Source: Odoribacter splanchnicus DSM 20712 (lineage in GTDB: Bacteria; Bacteroidota; Bacteroidia; Bacteroidales; Marinifilaceae). Taken from it: a stretch of 64,000 nucleotides of DNA. The notes under the pieces are model-generated. The model was not told the DNA's origin, did not search any database, and saw only the letters and a program-made list of their open reading frames with translations. The translations under genes were made by a program, and so were the position numbers. The stretch lies in NCBI RefSeq assembly GCF_000190535.1, contig NC_015160.1, positions 1,054,001 to 1,118,000 on the forward strand. Reading direction: 5' to 3'. Positions within the stretch are counted from its first letter, which is position 1, and each line of letters begins with the position of its first letter. Below are positions 1-7,580 of the stretch, piece after piece.

Positions 1-914
1 TTCAGGATCATGGTAAAAGCATGAGGATCGATATGCTGGATGGCCCGTTGCAAAGTAGTCACCTCTTTACGGTTGACGACCGTCATAATCATTTCTTTCT
101 CCGAACGGTTCCACATCCCGTTGACCGGTACGATAGAGCCGCCCCGGTGTAATTCCGAAAGTATAAACCGACGTAATTCTTCTGTTTTTTCGGATATGAT
201 GAAAAAAGTTTTATCGCTGGAATACCCACCGATGACAATATCGATTACTTTCCCCATAATAAAAATAGTGATCAGGGAATAAAACGGAGTTTTCCAATCC
301 GGGAAAGCCACAAAACCCAATACCACGATAATCAGGTCGACAGTCATCTGCATCATCCCCAAAGGCCTGCGGGTCAATTTATGTAATACGGCAGCCAAAA
401 CATCCGTACCGGCACTCGAAGAACGGGTCTTGAAAATCAATCCGGCTCCGACTCCGATAACCACACCTCCGAAGATACTGGCCAACAATACCCCTTCCTT
501 CGTTGCATCGGGATTGTCGATACCTCCTTTGACCAATTGCAGGGGATCATGTGCAAATTCTGCCGTATAGCCACACCAATGTTCCAGAGCCCACGGAAAA
601 CCGTCGGCAAACAAAGCTACCAACCAAAAGCAGATAAAAGTCCTCAAACCGAAATCACGGCCTAATATTTTAAAACCGATCAAACTCAACGGCAGGTTAA
701 AACACAATGCCGCCATACCGATCGGGAATCCCAGTTTCCAGTTCAAAATGGTAGAAATACCATAAATTCCTCCCGGAACGATCTGGTAGGGAGTCATGAA
801 AAAAGTGTAACCGGTCGCTATCACCATAGATCCCAATAAAAGAGTTCCCCAAGTTTGAAACCACCGGGCCGAAAAAATTTTTTCCTTGTAGAAGGAAACT
901 TTTGTAACATTCAT
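1..914 (-). CDS. YitT family membrane protein (3' end outside window)
   Basis: Reading the minus strand from the ATG at 914-912 gives an open frame that runs off the window edge. It begins MNVTKVSFYKEKIF, continues with several hydrophobic segments (for example around GTLLLGSMVIATGYTFF and GVVIGVGAGLIFKTRSSS), and ends in a soluble part containing SDKTFFIISEKTEELRRFI. That order, about five membrane helices and then a small DUF2179-type domain, is typical of the YitT/DUF161 family, whose function is poorly known. About 304 codons are visible, so the missing C-terminus should be short. A TATCTTTG element lies upstream at 990-983. The start is chosen because the frame aligns with the family from residue 1. 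Confidence 0.85.
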   Translation of the reverse strand, partial: MNVTKVSFYKEKIFSARWFQTWGTLLLGSMVIATGYTFFMTPYQIVPGGIYGISTILNWKLGFPIGMAALCFNLPLSLIGFKILGRDFGLRTFICFWLVALFADGFPWALEHWCGYTAEFAHDPLQLVKGGIDNPDATKEGVLLASIFGGVVIGVGAGLIFKTRSSSAGTDVLAAVLHKLTRRPLGMMQMTVDLIIVVLGFVAFPDWKTPFYSLITIFIMGKVIDIVIGGYSSDKTFFIISEKTEELRRFILSELHRGGSIVPVNGMWNRSEKEMIMTVVNRKEVTTLQRAIQHIDPHAFTMIL

Positions 915-982
915 AATCAGACAATTAAATTACACGCTGTAAAAAACGATCGCCACCTCCACCACCTCTCCCAATTCGCGCG

Positions 983-990
983 CAAAGATA
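983..990 (-). promoter_or_regulatory. Putative -7 element of the YitT gene
   Basis: On the minus strand this reads TATCTTTG, a full match to the Bacteroidetes -7 consensus TAnnTTTG, about 70 bases before the YitT start. No clear -33 element was recognised. Confidence 0.55.
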
Positions 991-1131
991 CCACCCGCTT
1001 CAACAATAAAACATGACATTTGTCATCCTTTTACACGAATCGGAGAGGGATAAAACATAAAATACCGGGGTTATGCAATCGTTGGAACACTTAACAATCC
1101 TCAAAACCTCATTTTCTTCCGTTAAAAAAAC

Positions 1132-1139
1132 TATCTTTG
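1132..1139 (+). promoter_or_regulatory. Putative -7 element of the TetR gene
   Basis: TATCTTTG matches the consensus TAnnTTTG on the plus strand. It lies about 30 bases before a perfect inverted repeat and about 80 bases before the chosen TetR start. The 915-1219 gap holds this element, the oppositely facing YitT element and the palindrome, and nothing else recognised. Confidence 0.55.
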
Positions 1140-1168
1140 CCCATAAATGTCATAGAAAATAGCTATAA

Positions 1169-1195
1169 TTGCACAAAATTTTGTGTTTTGTGCAA
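1169..1195. promoter_or_regulatory. Palindromic operator candidate upstream of the TetR gene
   Basis: Two perfect 10-base arms, TTGCACAAAA and TTTTGTGCAA, are separated by 7 bases. The site lies downstream of the -7 element and upstream of the regulator start. Size and position suit binding of a dimeric TetR repressor to its own leader; a transcript hairpin is the alternative. Confidence 0.5.
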
Positions 1196-1219
1196 TTTAA
1201 AGTCACAACCGCAAGATTT

Positions 1220-1807
1220 ATGAGAACAAAATTAAGTAAGACAAAGAATAAAATCATACATGTTGCCAAGTCTCTTTTCTCAGAAATGAGCGTTTATAAA
1301 GCAACGATGAATGATATTGCTCAGGCAGCAAACATGAGTCGGCGGACTTTATATATGCATTTTAAGAGTAAAGAAGAGATTTATCACTATGTAGTCGAGG
1401 ATCATGTCAAAGACATTAATGAGAAATTGCAGAAGGCCGCAGACTCTGCACTTCCTCCCGACCGCAAATTAAAATTATATATTTTAGCGCGGTTCAATGT
1501 GATCGACAATCTGGTCCGTCAGAACAAATACATCCGTTATGATTTTATTTTCAACAATTTGCGAGTTGAACAGTTACGTAAGGGTATCGATATGAAAGAA
1601 CGGCAATTGCTAACCCGTATCTTGCAGAACGGTAAAGAGCAAGGCCTCTTCAATATCAATAATCCTTCCTCATTCGCAAAAACGCTGCTGATTATGTTCA
1701 AAAGTCTGGAGCAACCCTTTATTATCATCGGGCACCGGAAAAGGAATTATCAGTCGCTGCGTGAATATGTCGACTTACTATTTAATGGAATATTAAACAA
1801 AGGCTGA
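1220..1807 (+). CDS. TetR/AcrR family transcriptional regulator
   Basis: The protein of 195 residues starts MRTKLSKTKNKIIHVAKSLF and carries a clear N-terminal helix-turn-helix (ATMNDIAQAANMSRRTLYMHFKSKEEIY). A variable helical ligand-binding region follows, as in TetR repressors. An upstream TTG at 1169 keeps the frame open, but it falls in the palindrome, so the ATG at 1220 is preferred. The next gene, a KAS III-like enzyme, begins 75 bases after the stop on the same strand, so the regulator may control itself and that enzyme. The ligand is unknown; a fatty-acid related effector is only a guess from the neighbour. Confidence 0.88.
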   Translation: MRTKLSKTKNKIIHVAKSLFSEMSVYKATMNDIAQAANMSRRTLYMHFKSKEEIYHYVVEDHVKDINEKLQKAADSALPPDRKLKLYILARFNVIDNLVRQNKYIRYDFIFNNLRVEQLRKGIDMKERQLLTRILQNGKEQGLFNINNPSSFAKTLLIMFKSLEQPFIIIGHRKRNYQSLREYVDLLFNGILNKG

Positions 1808-1882
1808 GGATATGGCATACTTCTTGTTAGCACGAAGGTTTGATGTCAAAATCACAGCTAACAGAAACATAATGCTAAATCT

Positions 1883-2833
1883 ATGGAATTGTTTATCAAC
1901 AAAATTTCCCACTATTTACCGGACTCTGTGGTTCCTAATTCTTACTTCAAGGAAGTAAACGGTCTGGACGACGAATGGATTTATTCCCGGACCGGTATCA
2001 AAAACCGCAGTAAAGCAGCTGCAAATGAAAACACCAATACGATGGGGATAAAAGCAGTGGATCTTGCCACTACCGATTTGCCTTATCCCATGGAGGAAAT
2101 CGATTTAATCATCGCAGCAACCTATTCCCCCTACGATACCGTTGCTACCCCGGCCCATATGGTGCAACGCCGTTATCACATCGAGCACGCCAAATGTGTG
2201 AGTGTTTCCTCAGCCTGTTCTTCTTTTATCAATGCGATGGAAATTGCACAAGGCTATTTTGCTCTGGGGAAAGCGACCAAAGCCCTGATCATCGGAGCAG
2301 AACACAACACAGCTTATGCCAACGAAAACGATCCGCAAAGCGGCCACCTATGGGGAGACGGTGCTGTAGCGTTTTTTGTCTCTGCCGGGAATTATAGCGG
2401 GCATGATCCCCGAATTATCGATATCTATACCCAAGGTCTGGGACACATCGGCAAAGCAGCCGAAGCGGTGTATCTCCGCCCACAGAACGGTGGCATCGGA
2501 ATGCCTGAAGGACGCGATGTATTTATCAATGCCTGTCATTATATGGTCGAAGCTTTAGAAAAGGTAACCCAAAGTTATGGTAAGACTGTCCAGGATTTGA
2601 ATTGGATTTCTTCGCATCAGGCCAACCAGCGCATTATCAAAACGATAGCCAGGCAAACCGATATCCCGGAGGAACGTTTTCTGATGAATATCGAACAACG
2701 AGGTAACACCGGCAGCCCGAGCTGTGCCATCTCTCTCTCCGAAAACCTGCATAAAGTGAAACCCGGAGACCTGGTCGGCCTTACCGTTTTCGGCGGGGGC
2801 TACTCCTGCGGAGCAATGCTGTTACAGTTCTAA
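1883..2833 (+). CDS. 3-oxoacyl-ACP synthase III family protein (FabH-like)
   Basis: The 316-residue protein has the thiolase-fold catalytic triad of ketoacyl synthase III: Cys112 in VSSACSSF, His245 in SSHQANQR and Asn275 in GNTGSPSC, plus the C-terminal glycine-rich VFGGGYSCGAM. FabH enzymes condense an acyl-CoA with malonyl-ACP in the cytoplasm. Length is slightly below that of housekeeping FabH, and the N-terminus is divergent (MELFINKISHYLPDSVV), so a specialised acyl substrate is likely rather than general fatty-acid initiation. It follows the TetR gene on the same strand and is followed by a hairpin terminator. No ACP gene is adjacent. Confidence 0.85.
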   Translation: MELFINKISHYLPDSVVPNSYFKEVNGLDDEWIYSRTGIKNRSKAAANENTNTMGIKAVDLATTDLPYPMEEIDLIIAATYSPYDTVATPAHMVQRRYHIEHAKCVSVSSACSSFINAMEIAQGYFALGKATKALIIGAEHNTAYANENDPQSGHLWGDGAVAFFVSAGNYSGHDPRIIDIYTQGLGHIGKAAEAVYLRPQNGGIGMPEGRDVFINACHYMVEALEKVTQSYGKTVQDLNWISSHQANQRIIKTIARQTDIPEERFLMNIEQRGNTGSPSCAISLSENLHKVKPGDLVGLTVFGGGYSCGAMLLQF

Positions 2834-2870
2834 AAGCTGAGTGTATAATTAAAACGTCCTATAATCTGAA

Positions 2871-2908
2871 AAAGGGAGAAAAGAAGAGTAACCTTCAATT
2901 CTCCCTTT
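2871..2908 (+). terminator. Hairpin terminator after the KAS III gene
   Basis: Arms AAAGGGAGAA (2871-2880) and TTCTCCCTTT (2899-2908) pair perfectly and are followed by CTTTAATTTT. It sits 38 bases after the KAS III stop. Confidence 0.7.
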
Positions 2909-2927
2909 CTTTAATTTTATGGCAGGT

Positions 2928-3560
2928 ATATTTTTTCTTTCTATTCCGATTCCGGGTTTTGTGCTGTCCGACCGGTTCGCCTGGACCGGTCCGTTAAGGC
3001 TTTCCTTCACTGACCGGCGGAACTCCTCACTCCGCAAAAAACTTTACGTTACGTTTCCGTCAGACACCACCGGCCGGCCGTTCGGAAAACCTAACCGGAC
3101 CCTCGTTCCTGCTCCAATGGTCTTCCGCCATAAAACCCTGCATCTTCCGTCAGCACTACAGGGCAAAGAAGGAAAGTTTTATTGAATGAAAGGGCAGGCC
3201 ACCCTGACCGGAGTACGGATACCTGGGTCACCTGACCGGATTATTCCTATAAAATACCGATTACTGAATTAATCCCGAAGGTAAGGGTTCAGAAAAACAG
3301 TTGTTTGATAGAAGTTTATACCTTTCAGGTCACAGTTCGTTTTCCATGCCGTGATAACGTGAGTCGGAGGTGTTCGTGTTCGGGGACCATTGGAGCTCTG
3401 GCGAGTGTCGTCTTGCCTTTTCTGAACGACCGACCGGTGGTGTCTGACGGAAACGTAACGTAAAGTTTTTTGCGGAGTGAGGAGTTCCGCCGGTCAGTGA
3501 TAGAAAAAGCCAGACGACCGACAGAAGCAACCGGGTCCCCGAACACGAACACTGAAGACG
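2928..3560. repeat. Composite of two inverted copies of a structured repeat (locus 1)
   Basis: Two related elements lie head to head. The first, about 2928-3172 (type A), and the second, about 3330-3560 (type B), share a core of more than 70 bases (around 3007-3077 and its reverse complement around 3433-3503) that begins TCACTGACCGGCGGAACTCC. Type B is bounded by 20-base arms at 3369-3388 and 3534-3553 that pair almost perfectly; type A carries GACCGGT/ACCGGTC and GGGTTTT/AAAACCC pairs. The same composite recurs at 43328-43835. The short ORFs here are translations of the repeat. This fills the 2834-3598 gap between two convergent genes. Nothing was recognised in the 150 bases between the two elements. 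Confidence 0.8.
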
Positions 3561-3598
3561 AATAAGTAACGACAGAATAATTCTACTTTTAAATTAGT

Positions 3599-5239
3599 TT
3601 ATTCGATCCTTACATTTAGCTCCACCTTTCCCGGTGGCATGCAGATATAATCATTGCAACATTGATACTCCACCGTGCAGTGAACCTCTCCTTTGCCTTT
3701 TCCTTTGATTTCCTGACGGAAAACAACTTCTCCTTCATAATACCTGGTTCCCGCCTCATTCAGCTTTTTACTGACAGGCCACAGCAATTTTTCTGCTTCT
3801 CCCCATCCTTCCGGAAAAGTAAACTGCAAAGCAGTCGGCATATACGGATCTGTAGACGCCACCCGGGCATACGTATGATACCCCGGATGAATATTCATCT
3901 TTACCACGACCCACTTATTACCGTTTTCCGCCTCTTCGGTTTTCATTTCCATATATACCGGATTTTTATCACTGTTCAGGGCAGCTTCTGTTTCCGGAAC
4001 TCTTCGTTTCTCTCCCCGGTAATCTTCACCCGGAATCTTTTGTCCCCTCATCCGATAATCATTTCCCGGCACACTCAAATCCCTCGTATTTACCATAAAA
4101 AACCAACCGCCGGATTCGGTAAAAAATATCCGGTCTTTATTGGTTTCGTACCAATCGCGCCATTCCTGCGGTGTAGCGAAACGACACAGCGTATAACGGG
4201 TAAGTACCCGTTTGGCCTTATCCACTTCCTCTCCCCGTTCCCAACAACCGATAGCCTTGTCCAACAAACGGATATCATTATTGGGAATCCCCCAGCTTTT
4301 CACATCTTCATCTACCATCCAATAAATCACTTTATCGCCACCGTAAAAATAATCCCGGTTGTCATCGAAATAATCCTTGTAAGCCTGTTCATTGTCCCCG
4401 AACTTTTCAAACAAAACAGGTTCACGGGATTTCAGCCATTCTGCATAACTCTGTAGTTTTACGGTACTCCTTAAAGCTGCTTTTTCTTCACTTGTCAGCT
4501 TCTCCCCTTTGGCCTGCTTCGCCAGAGCCACTTTTTTGATTTCTTCCGTTTTTTCTATATACTGTTTCTCCACGACCATTCTTTCCTGCCATCTTTTATA
4601 GGAAATAAAATCTTTCTGCTGTACGGCATATTCACGGGTGGCTATATCACTTTTATATCTCCGGGCGATAGGTGTCTGGCCCGCGAATTTTGAAATATAT
4701 GCCACGGCATTGGCAAAAACAGTCTGTGCTTCATCCGTCATATTCTCCGGGGAGGCAGAAAATCCCCAAAAGAAGAAATTACCATGCCTTCCCATCGCTA
4801 CGGCATCGATATCTTTAGCACTGACACCCCCTGAGATGTATTCGGCATCCGGCGAATCCGCAAATCCCCAGGGTCTGGCGATCATTCCGGGGCGGAAACC
4901 TTCTTCAGTTTTATATCCTTTTGTCTGTACCCGCCACATTTCCAGCGAATCCGGCAAAGGTTGCCCGTCAGTCCGTACAAAACGGAATGCCTCCGAAGGA
5001 GTCGGTTTTAGTTCCACTGAAATATTCACCTCAAAAGGTCCGTGAAAAATAGGATGTTCTTTATTAAAATGATGCGCATCTGCATCCAGACACAAACAAT
5101 ACCAATCTGTTTTTACACCGATCCGTGTCCCAACGATATCGCCTGCTTCAGCGATAAATACCATCGGACGGTCGAAATCCTCCGGCAAATAAGCAGGATT
5201 CCGGGCTCCATTTGGGATATTTTCTGTAATTTTGCACAA
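3599..5239 (-). CDS. 5'-truncated protein with ThuA-like and DsbD N-terminal-like regions
   Basis: The frame codes for 546 residues but has no ATG start; only a TTG at 5239 keeps it open, and no signal peptide is present. The first part (HPIFHGPFEV; GRHGNFFFWGFSASPENMTDEAQTVFANAVAYI) resembles the end of a ThuA-like glutamine-amidotransferase-fold domain. A charged helical middle follows. The last 130 residues resemble the DsbD N-terminal thiol-binding domain, including the two cysteines of CCNDYICMPPG. Such proteins are normally exported. The missing start coincides with the left edge of the AT-rich island, so I infer that the island removed the 5' end. It is probably non-functional, or functional only if fused elsewhere. 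Confidence 0.6.
   Translation of the reverse strand: MCKITENIPNGARNPAYLPEDFDRPMVFIAEAGDIVGTRIGVKTDWYCLCLDADAHHFNKEHPIFHGPFEVNISVELKPTPSEAFRFVRTDGQPLPDSLEMWRVQTKGYKTEEGFRPGMIARPWGFADSPDAEYISGGVSAKDIDAVAMGRHGNFFFWGFSASPENMTDEAQTVFANAVAYISKFAGQTPIARRYKSDIATREYAVQQKDFISYKRWQERMVVEKQYIEKTEEIKKVALAKQAKGEKLTSEEKAALRSTVKLQSYAEWLKSREPVLFEKFGDNEQAYKDYFDDNRDYFYGGDKVIYWMVDEDVKSWGIPNNDIRLLDKAIGCWERGEEVDKAKRVLTRYTLCRFATPQEWRDWYETNKDRIFFTESGGWFFMVNTRDLSVPGNDYRMRGQKIPGEDYRGEKRRVPETEAALNSDKNPVYMEMKTEEAENGNKWVVVKMNIHPGYHTYARVASTDPYMPTALQFTFPEGWGEAEKLLWPVSKKLNEAGTRYYEGEVVFRQEIKGKGKGEVHCTVEYQCCNDYICMPPGKVELNVRIE
5227..5234 (+). promoter_or_regulatory. Putative -7 element of the TPR/HTH regulator
   Basis: TAATTTTG matches TAnnTTTG, 18 bases before the regulator ATG at 5253. 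The element overlaps the end of the truncated minus-strand frame, so the island edge probably lies at or slightly left of it. Confidence 0.5.
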
Positions 5240-5252
5240 AAATTAATTGTTT

Positions 5253-6956
5253 ATGAAACACGTAGTTAAGAATATAGTCTTTGTTTTTATATTTGTCTTC
5301 ATCATTTTATTGGTAGGGTGCAATTCTACGGTATCAAGAAATCAAGAATTGATTTCTGCAGAGCAACTTATGGAGGAGAGACCAGATTCTTCGCTGATTA
5401 TACTACAAGGCATAGACACAATGTCCCTTAAGTCCTCTGCAGACAAGGCTCTCTACTCTGTGTTATATGTTCAAGCGCTAGACAAAAACTACATTGACAC
5501 TCAGGATATATCTCAAATTCAACGCGCTGTTGATTTTTATAAAGACCTGGATGATGAGTACCATAAGATGTTATCATATTATTACCTGGCTCGCATACAA
5601 GAAAATACTAAAGAGTACTCTAAAGCTATTATAAATCTTCTTAAAGCCGAAGTATCTGCTAAGAAAATCAATAATTATTTTTACTTAGGACTTATATGCC
5701 GCTCTTTTTCTGACATCTACAATAACGCATACAATAGTGTAGAAAGTCTAAATTATGCTCAAAAAGCATATGAATATTTTCAATTGTCTGGATATACAAA
5801 TTATGCAGATTGGGGACTTTGGGATATTGGTAAGGCATTTCATAATAGTACGGATTACAATAGTAGTATTGAGATTGGACAGAAAGTGGTAAATATAGCT
5901 TCAGTTAAACAAGATACACTTTTATTAAGCGATGGGCTAAGACTATTAGCAACGTCTTATGTTGCGAAAAAAGATTATACTTTAGCTCAAGTATATTATA
6001 ATAGAATTAGAGAACTTGATAATAATCTACTTACAATAGATGACTATCGCAATATAGGAGTGTCTTATTTTGGAACAGGAGATATAGATAGTGCCAAATT
6101 CTATATGGATATGTTGATGTCTATTGATACTACTCAAAAATGGTTATCTTATCAATGGAATAAGCATATTGGGAATTACAAAGAAGCTCTCAATGCTCTT
6201 GAAAGTGAAAATGCAAATAATAATAAAATATTACACGATGTTATTAATCAGAATGTAACAGAAGCTGTATCAATTTATAGAAACCATGAAATATTAGCCA
6301 GAGAAAAAGACTTAATCCATACAAAACGGACTAAGAACACATATATTATCGTTTTTGCGACAATAGCTATTTTGATTACTATTATTGTGACTCAGCGTAG
6401 CCGTTCTCAAAAAAAAGAGATTGAGAACAATATGCTACTAGCATCTAATCTTCGCAATATGTTGCAGATTAAGGAAAGCGAGGCGCAAGAAATGCAAGAT
6501 GTGATAAATAGTACAATGGAACATCATAAAGCAGAGAATGAAGCGATGCAAAACGCAATTAGTAACTTATTTGAACAGCGTTTTGCAACTATTGATAGAC
6601 TCAGTAGTACATATTACGAATATCAAGGAACGGTAAATGAAAAGCATAAAATATATACAAATGTCATGGAATTGGTTTCAGGATTAGGATCCGACCAAAA
6701 GACACTTAAAGAATTAGAAAGCTTCGTGAACACATATAGAGACAATCTAATGTCTCGCTTCAGAGAAACTTTTCCTGAAATTAAAGAGTCTGATTGCATA
6801 TTATATTTATATTCAGTTGCAGGCTTTTCGGCACGAGCAATAAGTATCTTTATTAATGAGAAATTAGAGGTCGTATATAATAGAAAGTCGCGTCTTAAAC
6901 AGAAAATTAGTCGTAGCTCTTCTATAGAAAAAGAAAAGTTTATGTCATATATGTAG
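5253..6956 (+). CDS. Membrane-anchored TPR regulator with C-terminal helix-turn-helix
   Basis: The protein begins with a lipoprotein-type signal ending LLVGC (ATG at 5253 preferred over the TTG at 5247). About 330 residues of tetratricopeptide-like helical repeats follow (YYLARIQENTKEYSKAIINLLKAE and similar), then one membrane segment near residues 362-380 (YIIVFATIAILITIIV), a long coiled coil, and a C-terminal domain with ESDCILYLYSVAGFSARAISIFINEKLEVVYNRKSRLKQKI. That tail looks like the LuxR-type helix-turn-helix of one-component Bacteroidetes sensors. The layout implies a periplasmic sensor and a cytoplasmic DNA-binding end. As the first gene of the island it is the best candidate to control the RiPP genes, but no binding site was identified. 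Confidence 0.75.
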   Translation: MKHVVKNIVFVFIFVFIILLVGCNSTVSRNQELISAEQLMEERPDSSLIILQGIDTMSLKSSADKALYSVLYVQALDKNYIDTQDISQIQRAVDFYKDLDDEYHKMLSYYYLARIQENTKEYSKAIINLLKAEVSAKKINNYFYLGLICRSFSDIYNNAYNSVESLNYAQKAYEYFQLSGYTNYADWGLWDIGKAFHNSTDYNSSIEIGQKVVNIASVKQDTLLLSDGLRLLATSYVAKKDYTLAQVYYNRIRELDNNLLTIDDYRNIGVSYFGTGDIDSAKFYMDMLMSIDTTQKWLSYQWNKHIGNYKEALNALESENANNNKILHDVINQNVTEAVSIYRNHEILAREKDLIHTKRTKNTYIIVFATIAILITIIVTQRSRSQKKEIENNMLLASNLRNMLQIKESEAQEMQDVINSTMEHHKAENEAMQNAISNLFEQRFATIDRLSSTYYEYQGTVNEKHKIYTNVMELVSGLGSDQKTLKELESFVNTYRDNLMSRFRETFPEIKESDCILYLYSVAGFSARAISIFINEKLEVVYNRKSRLKQKISRSSSIEKEKFMSYM

Positions 6957-7040
6957 TTAATGTATTGATTATCAACAACCTATCACCCCCCCATTTGAAA
7001 AGCGAGAAAATGGACTGATTATCAACAGTTTACGGATTTA

Positions 7041-7080
7041 TTAAACAGCGGATAGAAACTAAAATCTATCCGCTGTTTAA
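7041..7080 (+). terminator. Strong hairpin after the TPR regulator
   Basis: Perfect 16-base arms TTAAACAGCGGATAGA (7041-7056) and TCTATCCGCTGTTTAA (7065-7080) with an 8-base loop. It separates the regulator from the following transcription unit. Confidence 0.7.
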
Positions 7081-7162
7081 TTTATTGATTATCACATAGA
7101 TATAAATTCATGCAGATAGTTTATTTTATTACTAAAATGATAATTGTTTGATTTTTGCCCTC

Positions 7163-7170
7163 TACCTTTG
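7163..7170 (+). promoter_or_regulatory. Putative -7 element of the DUF3244/receptor unit
   Basis: TACCTTTG matches TAnnTTTG and lies 26 bases before the ATG at 7197. Confidence 0.5.
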
Positions 7171-7196
7171 CAACTGAAATCAAACATTATCGCCTT

Positions 7197-7574
7197 ATGA
7201 AAAAGTTTTTATTCTGCCTAATCATCTAGACTGCGATTGCAGTTCCAGAATCGTTTGCACAAGAAACGACAAGTACTACCACAACGGATTTACCCTTAGC
7301 ACGTCTGCATATAACGGGCTCAAAAAATAGACCTAGAACGGTGGTGCCATTATGGATTGATTGTTATTATGATTCTGGCATAATGTATTTCGATTCATCT
7401 GAGGGAAACTGCAATGTTGAAGTTATCGTAACAGACCTTAATTCGGGCATTAGTCGCATTTTTTATCTCTCTAACAATGACAGCCCACTATTAATTAATC
7501 TTGAATCTGGAACATATAGCATTCTATATGTAGCAGATGAGAATGAATATGAGGGGATTTTAAACCTATACTAA
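7197..7574 (+). pseudogene. DUF3244-like small secreted protein with a nonsense codon
   Basis: An ATG at 7197 starts MKKFLFCLII, and an in-frame TAG at 7227-7229 stops it inside the signal peptide. The same frame then continues TAIAVPESFAQETTSTTTTDLPLARLHITG to a stop at 7574, giving a full-length product if the TAG is ignored. The pattern, a short signal peptide, a threonine-rich linker and a roughly 80-residue beta-sandwich ending in GTYSILYVADENEYEGILNLY, is that of DUF3244 proteins common in Bacteroides and Prevotella. A promoter element lies upstream and the receptor gene begins 6 bases downstream. Initiation inside the frame or stop read-through cannot be excluded; a point mutation is simplest. 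Confidence 0.65.
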
Positions 7575-7580
7575 ACTGTA

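Noticed and set aside
1169..1219. TTG start of the TetR gene
   Set aside because: It lies in the palindrome and gives residues outside the family; the ATG at 1220 fits better.
2919..3552. Short ORFs in both strands of the repeat (peptides containing SEEFRRSVKESLNGPVQ)
   Set aside because: They recur only because the repeat recurs, have no independent start signals, and the pattern of changes fits stem conservation rather than coding.
3662..4456. 264-residue plus-strand ORF
   Set aside because: It is the antisense shadow of the DsbD-like gene, with no family features.
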